In this document: in pieces, positions 33,892 to 45,915 of the stretch
Position numbering within the stretch: the first letter of the stretch is position 1
How the letters are laid out: every line of letters starts with the position of its first letter
Origin: Lytechinus pictus
Lineage: Eukaryota > Echinodermata > Echinoidea > Temnopleuroida > Toxopneustidae
NCBI RefSeq assembly: GCF_037042905.1
Contig: NC_087261.1
Location: forward strand, 16,490,917-16,554,916
Reading direction: 5' to 3'
DNA: 64,000 nucleotides
The notes under the pieces: generated by a model
Seen by the model: the letters and a program-made list of their open reading frames with translations, nothing else
Database searches by the model: none
Told to the model about the DNA's origin: nothing
Made by a program: the position numbers and the translations under genes

Positions 33892-34297
33892 GCCCTGTTG
33901 ACACTATGCGATTCGTTGCGACGCGATTTTTCAAGAAATCGCAGTTTGCATTGAATATGAAAGTTCCAAGAAGTAGAATTATTTTTTTAAAGTTTGACAT
34001 AATGTAAGGAATACTAAAATCGTATTTTTACTTTGCGGCAAGCCCTGTGGTCGGAGTAAGGTCCACTCGGCTTCAAGTCGCAGCCGATGATGACGTCATT
34101 ACGATTTGGATTTGAATTTGTTTTTATTCATTCAGGGAGGCTCGAACTGGACTGAATTTCGATTTCAGTAGTCCTACCACTATTCTGAACTCTGATCCGT
34201 AAGATTTCATTAGTTGGAATGTCCATATCAAATAATATCACAATATTTCTTTGAAATTCGGATCGCAACGAATCGCATAGTGTGAGCCGGGCTTTAT
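33892..34297. mobile_element. CGATTCGTTGCGA-TIR element
   Basis: GACACTATGCGATTCGTTGC on the left is mirrored by CGCAACGAATCGCATAGTGT on the right, inside AAGCCC/GGGCTTT termini. It abuts the family C element on the left and LINE coding sequence on the right. Confidence 0.75.
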
Positions 34298-35470
34298 GTT
34301 ATCCGGGAGTTTATTCCATTAGGGGATTGTTCTTGGGTATCGAGACTGCTGGTAAGATTTATTTGCCCTTATGTGAAGGTAAACAAAGTTCTTTGAAGAG
34401 CTAGTGCCTTGTTGTCGGCTTACTCTGAGCCGTGTTGATTCTTAAGAGATGTTTGATGTTACAGGGAATTATACCTTGAGTTTCTTTGTAGATGATCAGT
34501 GTGGGGGCTTTGGATCTTCTTTCTTCAAGGCTTTGCCACCCTAGGCGCTTCATCATGCTTGTGACACTAGCAGTCCTGCTGTACCCATTGCATGTGAATC
34601 TTTCAGCACGTCTTTGGACTTTTTCCATGGCTTGTTTGTTGTTCTGTTGGCAAGGATCACAGACAGCACGTCAATATTCCAGGAGAGGACGTACTAGTGT
34701 GGGTGTAAGCTATCATAATGGCTTTCGTTTGTGTTTCACAGCCATACAGATTTGTCCTTAGAAGGCCAAACTGACGGTTGGCGGGCGGTTGGCTTTGTAG
34801 GTTATTTGGTTTGCATGGTGCAAGAAAGGTGCGATGCCAACTCGACGCCAAGATATGGATGATGGTCGACTTTATTTGGCAAGTTATTTTCAATAACTAA
34901 AACGGAAGTGGTCTTGTCTTGTGAGTAACAGTCATGATAAAACATTTGGAGATGTGTAGCCTATCTGCCATTGCTGTTCTCAGACTCGTGCTAGGAGTAA
35001 GAGTTGGTCAGAAGGGGTTTCATCTCACGGTATATAGGATGCAGTCATCCGCGAACAGTACAGGCGTATTATCGATGAGATGTTCCTAGGTATTAAAGTC
35101 GTTGACATAGGTGAGAAATAGCAACGGACCCAGCACCGTGCCTTGCGGGACGCCTGACTTCACGGGTAATGGATCTGATGATATTCCTTCCAAGAGGACC
35201 CGCTGAAGGCGGTTTAAAAAAAAGAAACTCTTCTACCAAGTGTGGATGTTGTTACGGATACCAAGACGGTCGAGCTTACGAAGCAGTCGAACGTGAGGGA
35301 CTACATCGATGGCTTCTTGAAATCCATGATAATAAGATCGATTTGCCCTCTATTTACCCTGTCGCCGGAAGTCTCAACGATTATCGGACAGGAATTCATG
35401 CAAACTATTCAAAAGACAAGCTTAATGCACGGCATACAATATACCATGAAGAGAGATCAAATCACTGAAA
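34298..35470 (-). pseudogene. LINE ORF2 remnant: reverse transcriptase to C-terminus
   Basis: Read right to left, with frame changes. About 35340-35400 has a QHGF-like segment. About 35240-35340 has 'EAIDVVPHVRLLRKLDRLG', the RT palm region with the first catalytic Asp context. About 35090-35165 has '[14 protein letters not shown]' and near 35045 'LFADDCILY', the YxDD-type box in FADD form. The thumb is broken by stops. 34401-34628 gives 'EKVQRRAERFTCNGYSR' and 'RLGWQSLEERR', and the last fragment is 'YQQSRYPRTIP' at about 34325. The style matches CR1/Jockey-like LINEs. It is multiply frameshifted and cut at the 3' end by the adjacent MITE. Confidence 0.85.
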
Positions 35471-35706
35471 TTCAAGGGCCATACAATAACAGTGAAAGTG
35501 ACAAGAAAAGTGCATCCATAGTTAGACTAATAAAAGAGCATACATTATTGAGCTCAGTCATAGAAAGTTAGTATTATGTATATGCACAGTAATATGTAAT
35601 GTTCACGATGTAAATAAAAGGCCTGCACAATTTTCTTCAATTCTGTTCTCTTTAAGTTTGATTACACCATATTGTCACGGTTGCTATCACGGCAACCAAT
35701 TACAGT
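35471..35706. other. Unassigned
   Basis: A plus-strand frame ending at 35571, followed by AATAAA at 35612-35617, overlaps antisense LINE sequence and is probably chance. Confidence 0.3.
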
Positions 35707-36151
35707 CTCATTCAGACGAGGGATCCAAATCGGGATAAAATCATATCACATGTATCTTATTACGAGCCAGACGTAGGCGGTTTTGATCGTCGGAAGGGTC
35801 GCAGGATGCCTTTAGTCGAAGAAAAGGTTGGAGTAGTGCCAATCTGGACAGAATTACTCCAACCATCCTCCGACCAATATACTCCTTTAGAAAGGTCGAT
35901 GTAGCACCCGTCAGGACAGACTAACTCCCAATATACTCCTAACGCGGTCTCCACGAGCATCTTGGTCGGAGCAAGGACGGAGTAACTCTGTCCAGATGAG
36001 CGATATATATATATACTCAGACCTTTCCTCCGACCATTCCCCGGACGAAAACAGTATACGTCTTGGTCGTGAAAAGATAACTATTTTTGGAACTTCAACC
36101 CATCTTTTATAGAATTTCACTCCGCCAAGGATCCCATGTGGTCTGAATGAG
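35707..36151. mobile_element. CTCATTCAGAC-TIR element
   Basis: CTCATTCAGACGAGGGATCC at the left pairs with the inverse of GGATCCCATGTGGTCTGAAT at the right. Inside, GGTCGGAG/CTCCGACC and TCTGGACAGAATTACTCC / GGAGTAACTCTGTCCAGA form further inverted pairs. Confidence 0.65.
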
Positions 36152-37848
36152 GCTTGTGTGTCCCTTTGAAATATCTGATGAGTGCACCTTGTGTCCTAAC
36201 TCTGAGATACTCCACTTTGCGTTCCGCTTCAGTGAAATGTTGGATAATGTATCGGGGCAAACATAAAAAAAAAATGATAACTGTACCGTTTCTTTCTTGT
36301 ACAGAAATTACATATTATCATGCCGCCTGTCAGATGTTATACTTTGATCTTAAAAACAAACAAACAGGTAGCATCATAAAATAGATGTTTTTGGCAACGG
36401 TAATGGTTATTGTCATTTTTCTTTTAATATACCAACACCATGTAGATTAATTAAAGATACAAATTTAATCTAATCATAAAGTTGTAAACATCGTTATTTC
36501 TCAGCAAGTAGCGCTAATTATTTATAGATTAAAAAAAATCCACAAGGAATCAATTACAAACGATTGCAGAATTCCCCTATGCAATTATATACGCGGATTA
36601 AAATATCCTTCTACACTCTTGACCGTTTCAATACTATGCTAAACATTAAACCTTTCACTCTGAAAATAATCGTTGCAGAGATTAAACAGCTTAACTTTTG
36701 TTACATATGTCATTTTCCCAAAACACACATACCTATTTCAACCATATAACACAAAAGCTGTACATTTTCATTTCAGACTAAATTATATAATTACCATCAA
36801 ACAAGCTGATAAAGCCGTAATTGCCAGAGATTAGGAAAATTATACATTTTATCATGATCGTAATAAAATTGCAAAAGAATAGTGGTGCAAAGAGGGATTC
36901 CAGCTAGCTCGTATCATGAAATTATCATAATTATTAAGTGGGCAAGAATGCATTGCAGGGCGAGCTACAGTAAATGACATATTGAGCAAATTTAATTACG
37001 TTAATTGAATATGTCTATTAGCAGTGTCAATCGCAAACATTAAGTCAATCAGGATGGCATCCATACAGATACTGTTCCATCTTCTCAATGCAGAGATACC
37101 ATTACTCTATCAAATATAAAGTCCAAACATTTTAAAAGGTTGCTATATATTCAATAGTGATTAAGAAATTGGGGACACCACTCAAATCATTCCTACTGAT
37201 TTTTACTGGAAGGGTATATTAGAATTTGAATAAAAAATCAAAATAAATAAATTTGAATAAATTAACTTTACAGTACCTAGCCGTATTCTACATGCGAATG
37301 AAAATCTGTATTGTGAAACAAATGAACCATTCATGCATTCTCCTTTGGAATGCCTGTAAGTGAAATTATTCTAGAAATACTCGTATATACTTGTAATTAA
37401 ACATACATTACCAATAAATAAAAAAAAATACCCCCCCCAAAAAAGGTAATAAGTAAAGATATAGAATCCGTAAATTTAACTGATAAATATAATCCGTTTA
37501 TATACCCGACATGCAATAAGTATACCATAGTATTTCGATAAAGCACGTTAAAATATTTTTTATATTGATATGTCAAATAATTCATCACCTTCTTTACATT
37601 ATCATTTGCGAGCTGTTCATCCGACAACCTTCCCCTTTTTCTCTCTTACTTGTCGATTTATATATACATGTATCTACATTTCAATATGAAAAATTCGGGA
37701 TAAAATTTCTGTCACTATGGCCATTCCGCTCTCCAGACATTAATCATATTTGTTTACCAGTCAAAAATGTTTCGTATATCATTCTCTTTTTGACAACTTG
37801 TGAACTATCAATCGAAAATAATCATATTAATTTCCGTCTCTATAATTG
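36152..37848. other. Non-coding flank of the GPCR gene
   Basis: AT-rich sequence. The GPCR's 3' UTR should run leftward from 37848, but I saw no clear polyadenylation signal. Confidence 0.35.
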
Positions 37849-39045
37849 TCAATTGGCTCCGTTGGGGGAACATTTATTGATCATCAAAAGTCGCTTAAAG
37901 TTCTTACGAAAGTTTACATTCGTGGCAGCATATATGAACGGGTTAATCATCGAATTGCACCAGGATATGGCTTCGGTTACCTCCCACGCCAGTGCTGGTA
38001 TACACGAGCCTCCGCAAAAGGAAAACACCACAGAAGATGCTATGTAAGGCAACCAGCAGAGCAGAAAACATCCTGAAAGAATCCCCAAGACTACGGCGGC
38101 CTTGTGATGCTTCCTAAGAGTCTTCCGATGAACATCGTGAGTATTATCTTGAACTGGAACGCTTCCCTGATGGGATGCCGTAGAGGCAGCAGTTGTGACT
38201 ATGGTTCTGTCTGCAGAAGTTTCTTGTGTGCGTTGTCCTTTAATATGTCTACTCGTCGTGGCACCTCCAGAATTATTACTCTCTGCAAGAAATGACCCTG
38301 GGACACGGTGAATTTGAGAAGAAGGTCCTCCTGATTGATCTGTTAGCGGGATGTGACCTACGATTCCTTTCGATCTTTGTCGTACTTTCACGTACACAGC
38401 AATATTCATGAGTAAAAGGATGACGAAACTCACAGAGAAATAGACAAAGTTTATAATAATCGGAGCGACGGGATTGAAAAGGTATTCCATTAGGCAAGTG
38501 GTATCGTAATCCACGTTGGACAACCCGGATACAGGACTCCAGGCAAAGGCTATCAAGGACCAGTAGGTCAAGACGATGGTCCAGATGGAGGCGAGAGTCA
38601 ACACAACTCGCCTCTTGGTCTGATAAGTCTGGTATTTCAGACCCATGGTCACCAAGAGAAAGCGATCCCGGCTGATGAGGATCATGGTCAGCCAGGATAC
38701 ATTGACCACTGTGTAGTCCAGTATTGACCAAAGTTTGCAGATGATCTCACCGTGCGGCCAGAAGCCACTGATGAACCTCGATAGATTGAAGGTTAGACTG
38801 AAAGCACCCACTATGAAATCTGTGACGGCTAGATTCAGGATGTACATGTTTGCAACGGTTGATCTGATATGTGAGTCCTGAATGTAGGCGAGTATCACAA
38901 AGATATTCCCAATGACAGTTACAGCGATGATGACTGAGAAAATGAACGACAAAATAGCTAGCTGAAATAGTGAGTAGCGGTGGCCATTGGCACTTTCTTT
39001 GTCAAAAAATGTTCCATTGGCTAGTGGGTTGCTAATCTCCATCAT
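37849..39045 (-). CDS. Intact single-exon aminergic-like rhodopsin-family GPCR
   Basis: 398 residues with seven hydrophobic segments. Landmarks: N47 in 'GNIFV' (TM1), D76 in 'NLAVTD' (TM2), C103 and C184 for the extracellular disulphide, D110 in TM3 at the amine-contact position, D127-R128-F129 in place of DRY, W155 (TM4), 'FLLCWLPY' at 327-334 (TM6) and N368-P369-x-x-Y372 (TM7). The third intracellular loop is about 90 residues and Ser/Thr-rich. A start with two Met codons and an N-glycosylation site at N10 (NGT) fits. The overall style is nearest to muscarinic/histamine H3-like receptors, implying G-protein signalling at the plasma membrane. The positions equivalent to W7.40 and Y7.43 appear to be Ala and Trp, so the ligand cannot be predicted. 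No frameshift seen. Confidence 0.93.
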   Translation of the reverse strand: MMEISNPLANGTFFDKESANGHRYSLFQLAILSFIFSVIIAVTVIGNIFVILAYIQDSHIRSTVANMYILNLAVTDFIVGAFSLTFNLSRFISGFWPHGEIICKLWSILDYTVVNVSWLTMILISRDRFLLVTMGLKYQTYQTKRRVVLTLASIWTIVLTYWSLIAFAWSPVSGLSNVDYDTTCLMEYLFNPVAPIIINFVYFSVSFVILLLMNIAVYVKVRQRSKGIVGHIPLTDQSGGPSSQIHRVPGSFLAESNNSGGATTSRHIKGQRTQETSADRTIVTTAASTASHQGSVPVQDNTHDVHRKTLRKHHKAAVVLGILSGCFLLCWLPYIASSVVFSFCGGSCIPALAWEVTEAISWCNSMINPFIYAATNVNFRKNFKRLLMINKCSPNGAN

Positions 39046-39857
39046 TAAATTGAAAAGTGCTCAGATAGAATCTCTTTTCGATGTTATGGACCGGTCAAAA
39101 ACCGCGTATTGTCATATGGCAGGAGCAATAACAGTAAAGCCTATTTTGATCAATAAAATCGTTATCAGTGTACAGTTTTAAGATTTGGCCGTGAGAGTAT
39201 ATCACCTCCACTGGTGATAACGGTAATGGCGAACAGGAAGAACGATCCATCATCATTTCATTAATATATTAAGGCTTCACTCGTTGGCCAACATTCACGC
39301 TATATTCGAAATCCGCCAATGTAAGGTATATATTATTAGAGCTTAGTTATGCATATATGCCTGTAAATGATATGATGTAATGACCCCCTTAAGTGCGTGC
39401 TCTATTCGCTTATTGGAAAATGAAAGAGCCGGGTGAAAGAGTTAGAGAACAAAGGAGGAACTTGCTAAAATTGCTCGTGATCGTCTTAGCCTAGTTTCTC
39501 TCCCTCCCTATGCCTCGCAAGTGTTTGCTCTTTTCGTTTAAAGAGGACATGAAGATGAAGGGGGGAAAATATGAACTCGCCGTAAAGACGAACCATGGTA
39601 CAAATTCGTTTCAGCATATATCATCTGTCTGATCATCGTCATGCTGTTTTGCCAATAAAGTTGGTATATTATAAGAGGATATTTGTGTGTTAATTCCATG
39701 AAGAAACTGAAGAAAATGGGATGACTGACCGAAAAATAATATGTGGGCATGTACAGTATTAGGAAGTGTGTGTGTGTGGTGATTGTGTGGTATGTGTGCG
39801 TGTGTATTGAAGTGCATGGTAGTCTCTGCCTTACTTGTGCCGATTCCAATTCAGATT
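39046..39857. other. 5' flank of the GPCR and non-coding sequence
   Basis: No core promoter element stands out. A TG-rich stretch lies at 39764-39808. Confidence 0.35.
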
Positions 39858-40001
39858 CAGGGGTTTCATGAAAGGACCTGTCAGACGATTTATGTGACAG
39901 TTACCATAGTAACAGTGCCTCGATCTCGGCCAATCAGAATCAAGGAAAATTGTCAGATCTGACAACTTGAGGGACAAAAATGTTGATGAAACGTTCCCCT
40001 G
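39858..40001. mobile_element. CATGAAA-ended MITE, copy 3
   Basis: CAGGGGTTTCATGAAAGGAC to GATGAAACGTTCCCCTG, flanked by ATT on both sides. Opposite orientation to copy 2, with the same TTGTCAGATCTGACAA core. Confidence 0.8.
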
Positions 40002-40131
40002 ATTTTAATTATAAAATCTAAGCAAATTGTACAATTATCAATGCTGTAAAAACAACAACAGTTTAACGCATATCACAAAAAAGTACAAACATACAAATAT
40101 AATAGTTTAACATGAATATTACACTCTAAAA

Positions 40132-40278
40132 AACGAAGAGCTAATTTAGCTCTTAAAGTGCGTGTATAGTGACTGCACTTCGGAGTTGTTTGTCTAGTTC
40201 AAATTTGAACGAGAAAAAAAACAGCACTCCGAAGTGCTGATACTATACACGCTTATTAGCTCTTCGTTTATTAGAGTG
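40132..40278. mobile_element. TA-flanked palindromic MITE
   Basis: CACTCTAAAAAACGAAGAGC and the inverse ending TTATTAGAGTG, between TA at 40130-40131 and 40279-40280. Nearly a full palindrome around TAGTTCAAATTTGAAC. Same family as 16423-16596. Confidence 0.85.
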
Positions 40279-40349
40279 TATAAATCCTTATAAGAGGAAT
40301 GATAAATGGCAAAATATATATCATAGATATTCTACACTGTAAAGGCCTC

Positions 40350-43330
40350 GGGAACGTACATGTTAGTCCTAGTCTGCTGTTGAGGCGCGCTGTGAGCAAG
40401 TATAAGGTCAGGTGGTGATCTTCACACCCGTGGGCTCAAGGCGTAATAACTCATCCTCCAACTCAAAATAGCTTTCTCACCAACAGGGCTCTTGCTAAGG
40501 TTCTTGATACGACGAAGCTGAAGGGTAATCCGGAGACTAATGAGTCGCTGTCGCTGTGTAAGGCGAAACCATGTGCTGCGTGGATCCGGATGACATGAGG
40601 CGGTTCATTAAGGGGACGAGGCTCAACACACTAAGGCATATCTCGAAGTGTGTCCCGACGTTCATCTTCTAAGGCATGTGACTGTGTATATACATGTAGT
40701 AACACATCAACGGAGATCGAGGATCAACTGTCTAGAGCGACGGAGGACATCTGCATTGAAATTAGTCATACCAACGACCTTAGGGTCACCAGTACTGAGG
40801 GATGACAGTGTGTGGGGCAGTCCGTATAGGGAGGCACACCGCTGGCATTTGTCGGTGACGTTTGTGATGACTGAGTGCAAGTCCATAACAAGGAAATGCC
40901 GACCCACCAGTCTTGAGCTAATGGCGGGTAGGGTGCTCAAGTTGACTATGCAGAGAAGTTAAGAAGTCCGTCAAGTACACCCAGGGGGCAATAATGCGCT
41001 CACGAGGGAAAAGGAAAGTCTGCTCACGAAGGACTACCAGGCCCCCCATCCACTGCAACAGTTGATACACGGGAGTAAACCCTTGACATATTTCACATTG
41101 GTGAGTTTCTCGGAAGGGCGTGGGCCTTTCAAGAGGTGCACTGGGGGCAAGTGCGCCTCTGGTCTGGGCAAGCAGGCCGGAACGTGAACAAAAGCTTCCG
41201 ATTGGCAGGTGAACAAACAAGCACTCACGGCATGGTGGGTACAAGCACTCAGGGGCCTTTCTACTAGAAAAATTGGAGGGAACAGTGGTTGGCCCCACAA
41301 GGTGCCGTACAGAGCACTGGAAACGGTCCGCAATGATCGCAGGCTGCAGCGGTAGAAAGAGTCTCTAGCTCGCAAAGAAGCCACGTAACCTGACGCTGGC
41401 GGAGCGTTTGGGGCTGAACTATATCCCACCACCTTAAAGCCTGTCCTGATTAGTGATATACAAAATACCCCCGACACCACATCTTTGACAGCACCATCTC
41501 TCATGTTCCAGAGCTGGCCATACCATTGTGTGAGAGAGATAGTGAAAGGTGACGTTTATTAATAGTAACTGTGCACACTTGAAAGCTTACCGAAGATCAC
41601 CATCTCAATGAAGAAGATCTGTAGACTCACATGCTGCGACAGCATCCAATAGAGTGAGAAATTGGCAATGTGTTTCAGAGTTGCAACACGATGAGGACTA
41701 GCATGCAGTGTACCCTTGGCCCAGATCCAGCCCCAAATCGTCGACTTAATGTTTACAACTTTTTTTGTAGGTTAAAAGTGCAAACCAGAATGTTGAAGGG
41801 CGTGCAGAACTTGGTCCCAGGTCTTAAAGAGATCGTCGAGTGTCTGTCCCTCCACAGAGTCATATGAAGTTTCCCAAGAAAACCATCAAGAAGTAAATTC
41901 CCGAAGACTCGACACATCAAACCTTCAGGAGCAGTTTCAAAATCTGGCATGCCCATGGAATAACGGGTCTAGAAACGAACATCTCTATATGACGTCACAA
42001 CCCACGATACTTCATAGACATTTTGGATAGGGGCAGAGTCAACATCAGGCATGAGAATAGGCTTTGGTTTGCCATACATTTCCCATCTTCAGAAAGTGAA
42101 GTCACAATGTGGAAACTATTATTGGGAAAGACGATTTCAAATATTCATCAGAAACGCCAACATCATCAGGAAGGGCAAACATACTGCTCTTAAGATACAC
42201 TAAAGATTTCCTGGAATAGAGAGGGGACGACCCTTGTCCTTAGGGGGCTTGACAGGACCGATGTTAGCGACAGCCTAAAATGTGGAAGCGTCGTGGTGTA
42301 GCGGTTCTGACTCTCGCCTTGTAATCAGAGGGTCGTGTGTTCGAATCCCACATGGCCTAGCGTCCTTTGGCAAGGCGTTAATCCACACTTTTCCACTCTC
42401 CACCCAGGTGTTAAATGGGTACTCGGTAGGATGTGAAAGCCTATATGTAGTATGCCTAGCAATTGAGTCTTGGAACTCAGAGAGTGGAGAAGGTGCATAC
42501 ATTGTATGCGGGCACGCAAGGATCCGATGACCGGGGAATGTCTGTAAAGCGCTTAGAGACGTCGCGACGTCGTTCCGATGTATTAAGTGCTATATAAATG
42601 CGGAATATTATTATCATTATTAAAATGGGCCAACAGCACCACTGTAACCTGGAAAGGCAATACCTCCTATTGTATTGATGGTCCTGAATTTCATAACCGA
42701 TGGTAGCGGAGAGGACAATGACAGAATCAAGTTTGCAATCCCCGAGGCGTAGTAACGCCAATCTGAGGGTCAGGAGGGAATAAAGACAGGGAGAACCTTG
42801 CAGAAAATGCTCATGCTTTCGAATAACCTGTGGCGGGTTTCTGAAATGGGGAATACCTACGTACCCTGCCGGCAACATCGGTAACTGTGGAGGCATGGGG
42901 CCACACTGAATCAGACCTATACTTTCGTGTTTCAATAGTAACACTGGGTTTCAGGGCAAGGGTCCCACAGGACGCTGTCTCATCAGGAAAAATTAGCTCA
43001 ACAAATTCACCAGGCCATAATACTGTGGAAGAGCGTGGAGAATAATTATGAGCACGACGGAGAGCATGGAATGGACACTCAGCTGACTTCCTGGAATAAC
43101 CAAATCATCACCAAAATAAAAACTTTTTGCCTGGCCGAACAAACTGAAATATCATGTTGTTCCATAAATGGAGTGCCTGCAAGAGTTTCATCGTCCAGAT
43201 TATCGTCAACGAACCCTGCAAACACTAACTCCTTTCCCAGGTGCTTACCAACACCCTCAAGGGGGAAGAACCATCAGCCTGGTGAGCAGAGTTGGAACTA
43301 GGCTTAATAACACCCGACAGAGACTCAACT
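40350..43330 (-). pseudogene. Decayed Gypsy-like retroelement pol (protease, RT, integrase)
   Basis: Read right to left. The protease-like region around 43120-43180 gives 'GTPFMEQHDISV'. 42640-42960 gives a protease-RT linker. RT starts near 42265 with 'GPVKPPKDKGR', then 'PDDVGVSDEYL', 'KPKPILMPDVDS' and 'MGMPDFETAPEGLMCRVFG' (about 41900-41956); the catalytic DD segment is damaged. 40918-41298 holds 'RERIIAPW' and 'HSQLEHPTRH'. 40707-40940 completes an HHCC zinc finger with 'DKCQRC' and leads into 'ADVLRRSRQLILDLR' of the integrase core, which continues in fragments to about 40350 ('RDTLRDALVCLA', 'ELEDELLRLEPTG'). Many stops and frameshifts show age. No LTRs were found. Confidence 0.8.
42286..42622 (+). 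mobile_element. tRNA-headed SINE inserted into the old retroelement
   Basis: A box TGGTGTAGCGGTTCTGAC and B box GTTCGAATCCC form a tRNA-like head with a TGT anticodon candidate (Thr-like). A body follows with AAGCGCTTAGAGAC and TTAAGTGCTATATAAATGC. The end is an ATT microsatellite at 42606-42622. The 3' body resembles LINE-derived SINE tails. Confidence 0.8.
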
Positions 43331-43763
43331 GTGGAAGCTTGAATCATACTGCTGGTGGCCCCACTATTAAACGTGACCCGAACAACCTGATGGCCACAGA
43401 ACACATCCGGGTAGGGGGGCCTGTACTCTAAGAGCTGACGAAGAATAAGACAAAGTGTGTCATTCTTCAGTTGACTGATAACAGACAGATGTACTTGCTC
43501 TAGCTACTTAATTGTTACAAATCACCAGACACAGAACTATGAGCAACCAGGCGGGCCTTATTAGCCATATAGCAGTCAATCTGTTTAAGAGGAAGAGACA
43601 ATCAGAAAATAGTTTACCCGTCCGGTACTCTTCAGGGCTTAGATAAGAATATTTGCTCGGTGGCGTCGAGATCCAGGCGGACCTGCCGAGGTAATTAGGC
43701 CTACCTTACGGAGCCGCAGCACGAGGGAAACGTTTGCTGCGAAGAGTGTGGTGAGGTAGATGC
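43331..43763 (-). other. Possible gag-side remnant of the old retroelement
   Basis: Same base composition as the pol remnant but no zinc knuckle or capsid motif visible. Confidence 0.3.
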
Positions 43764-44208
43764 CGAGGGGGGGGGGGGGTCAAATATATTGCTGTACACA
43801 TGCGTGACCAAAAAAAAACGCGTTTAAAGGGGTGTTTTTTTCGGTTTTGGACGCGGGTCGCGCGTGCACTCGTTATAAGAGTATCAAAAACACCGACTTT
43901 TAAGAAAAAGGGTGGTTTTGAAAGACTAGTCAATGGTCATTCGCGGGGTCAAACGTATTTAGGGTATATTTTTTTCCAAAGCTTTTTTTCAAAGACTAGC
44001 CAAACGTGTTTTGGGTATGTTTTTTCCCAAAGCTTTTTCCCCCGAGGTCATATTCTGGCGACGGCTTGTTTAGGGGCCAAATTGTGTAAATAAAGCCCGC
44101 GAAAAACTTGTTACTGGTTATTTTGCACACTCGTTTAGGGGGTGTTTGGAAATAATTTGGTCACGCATGTGTACAGCAATACATTTGACTGCCCACCCCC
44201 CCTCCCTT
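43764..44208. mobile_element. G-run TIR element inserted in or beside the old retroelement
   Basis: TCAAATATATTGCTGTACAC on the left is mirrored by GTGTACAGCAATACATTTGA on the right, with G13 and C-rich runs just outside. The interior has two copies of AAAGACTAG(T/C)CAA followed by a TTTTTTCC(C)AAAGCTTTTT word. Confidence 0.8.
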
Positions 44209-45019
44209 GGGATAGATGTTCTCATTGCGCGAGAACCTACAGAGGTAGGAGTCTTGTCTAAAAGACTATATCGAGGGCCTCCGAATATCTGGCTTTGATG
44301 AAGCTAATGTTCGCGACCGCAACTCTATACCAGAGCGTTGTTTGACAAGGCTGCATGGAGGAACTGGAGCCGATGGAGAACTCGAGGTAGAGGTCTTCGT
44401 CATCCCCTCATGGTGAGGAAATTGTCCTGTACTATCACGACGAGCCAAGAGAGATCTTCGGGAGGCTCATCAGCCCCGTGTGTTATGGTGCTGAAATAAT
44501 AGAATGAGGGCCCGGATTTAAGAAATTAGCAATTTGGCCTAGCATATTAAATCAAATAATCTTGTTGACCTTAGTCTTTGGCTGACTCTAGCACGTCAAC
44601 AGGACTAGTGGGTGGGTCGATCTGTTAAACCCCGAAGAGCCAGGGCTAGCTTTGGCCTTTCTCCCAAAAAGGAGCAAAATTTCCGATCGAGTATTAATGT
44701 GTAGATAAGATTCTGTCTCCAGTTTTCGAATGAGTTAATAGTCTCATGATACTTCGTAAGACATCATTGCTTAGCATGCTTAGGGGGCCTATAGGGACTG
44801 ACGCCATAATTATGGCTGTGCAGAAAGCGGAAAAGAAATATACTTAAAGACAAACACTAGAAAGTTGATCGGTTGAAGGCTCGAATAACCAGCAAACTGT
44901 CTGCTGCAAAAGGGGAGTTCTCATCGAGCAGGAGAAAGTTAGAACCAAGGTGCGACCACGAAAATGAAACTGAAGCAGTTCACAACAGCAAGCTTTATTT
45001 CAGGTAAAAAAGTCAAGTC
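44209..45019. other. Unassigned, possibly old retroelement flank
   Basis: 44215-44460 has the composition of coding sequence on the minus strand and a short Ser/Pro-rich frame. No domain recognised. Confidence 0.3.
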
Positions 45020-45024
45020 ACCAT

Positions 45025-45281
45025 TGTAGAGTTCCAGTTACACAATATTTAGGAGGCTTGAGAGACACGTGTGTATAGTTTGACTACTTTATTGGAACTG
45101 AATTAATTTGTACAATTAACTTTCATTTTAGCATGGATAGAGAGTAGTACAGAGTACTTCATCTCATTGGAATGTGCGGTTACCTGAGTCATCATCTTGT
45201 GATGTCTCACACAAAGAAGTTTCACAGAAATTATCTAAAGTCCTTTCACTTTAGTATAACTATGATTTCCCAATCATAACA
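45025..45281 (-). repeat. 3' LTR
   Basis: Begins TGTAGAG and ends ATAACA in plus orientation. 257 bp, matching the copy at 49450-49706. Confidence 0.95.
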
Positions 45282-45291
45282 TCCCCCTTTT
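45282..45291 (-). promoter_or_regulatory. Polypurine tract
   Basis: AAAAGGGGGA on the minus strand, directly adjoining the 3' LTR, where plus-strand DNA synthesis is primed in such elements. Confidence 0.85.
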
Positions 45292-45915
45292 CAGTTATGA
45301 ATTTTCACAACTAAAAAATTCAAAATTATCAATAAGGTTTTTAGAAACGATTTGTTAAATCTTCTTCAAAGAAATTTGATGCTGTGATTATTAAAATTTC
45401 ATTTCAACAAATTTGATATTGTACGACTGTACACTCAAGATGAATAAATGAGCATACAATAGAAGATTATTCTATAACATAATAATACAAAGAATTATAT
45501 AAACATTGCATTGGTAAAACATTAACATGCAAACATTTATCATGAGATGAAGTTTGTTAATCAGAGTCCAATTTACTCTACTTAATAATTATTGTTAAAA
45601 TTTCTTCAACTTCTGTATATCGTCCGTAGGGTTCTTCATGGCTGAATTCAGTGTCCATTTAAACTATTCAGATAATAATCATATGTCATACTCATACTTC
45701 CTTCCAGACATATTTAGGCATTATTTTTACTACAAAATAATTTCGAAAATAAGAAATAAAATGATAATGGTCTAATACTACATTATACATAAAATAACAA
45801 TAACTACAAAGCAAACAATGTTCAACTTGGCTGGGTCAGGCAGAACTTAAACTTTCATTGAATGATTTTTAATCATTTTACTTTCCCTTCTCTCTTCATT
45901 TTTTTTTTGGTTAGT

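Noticed and set aside
35169..35571. Two plus-strand frames ending before an AATAAA
   Set aside because: Antisense to readable LINE reverse transcriptase sequence.
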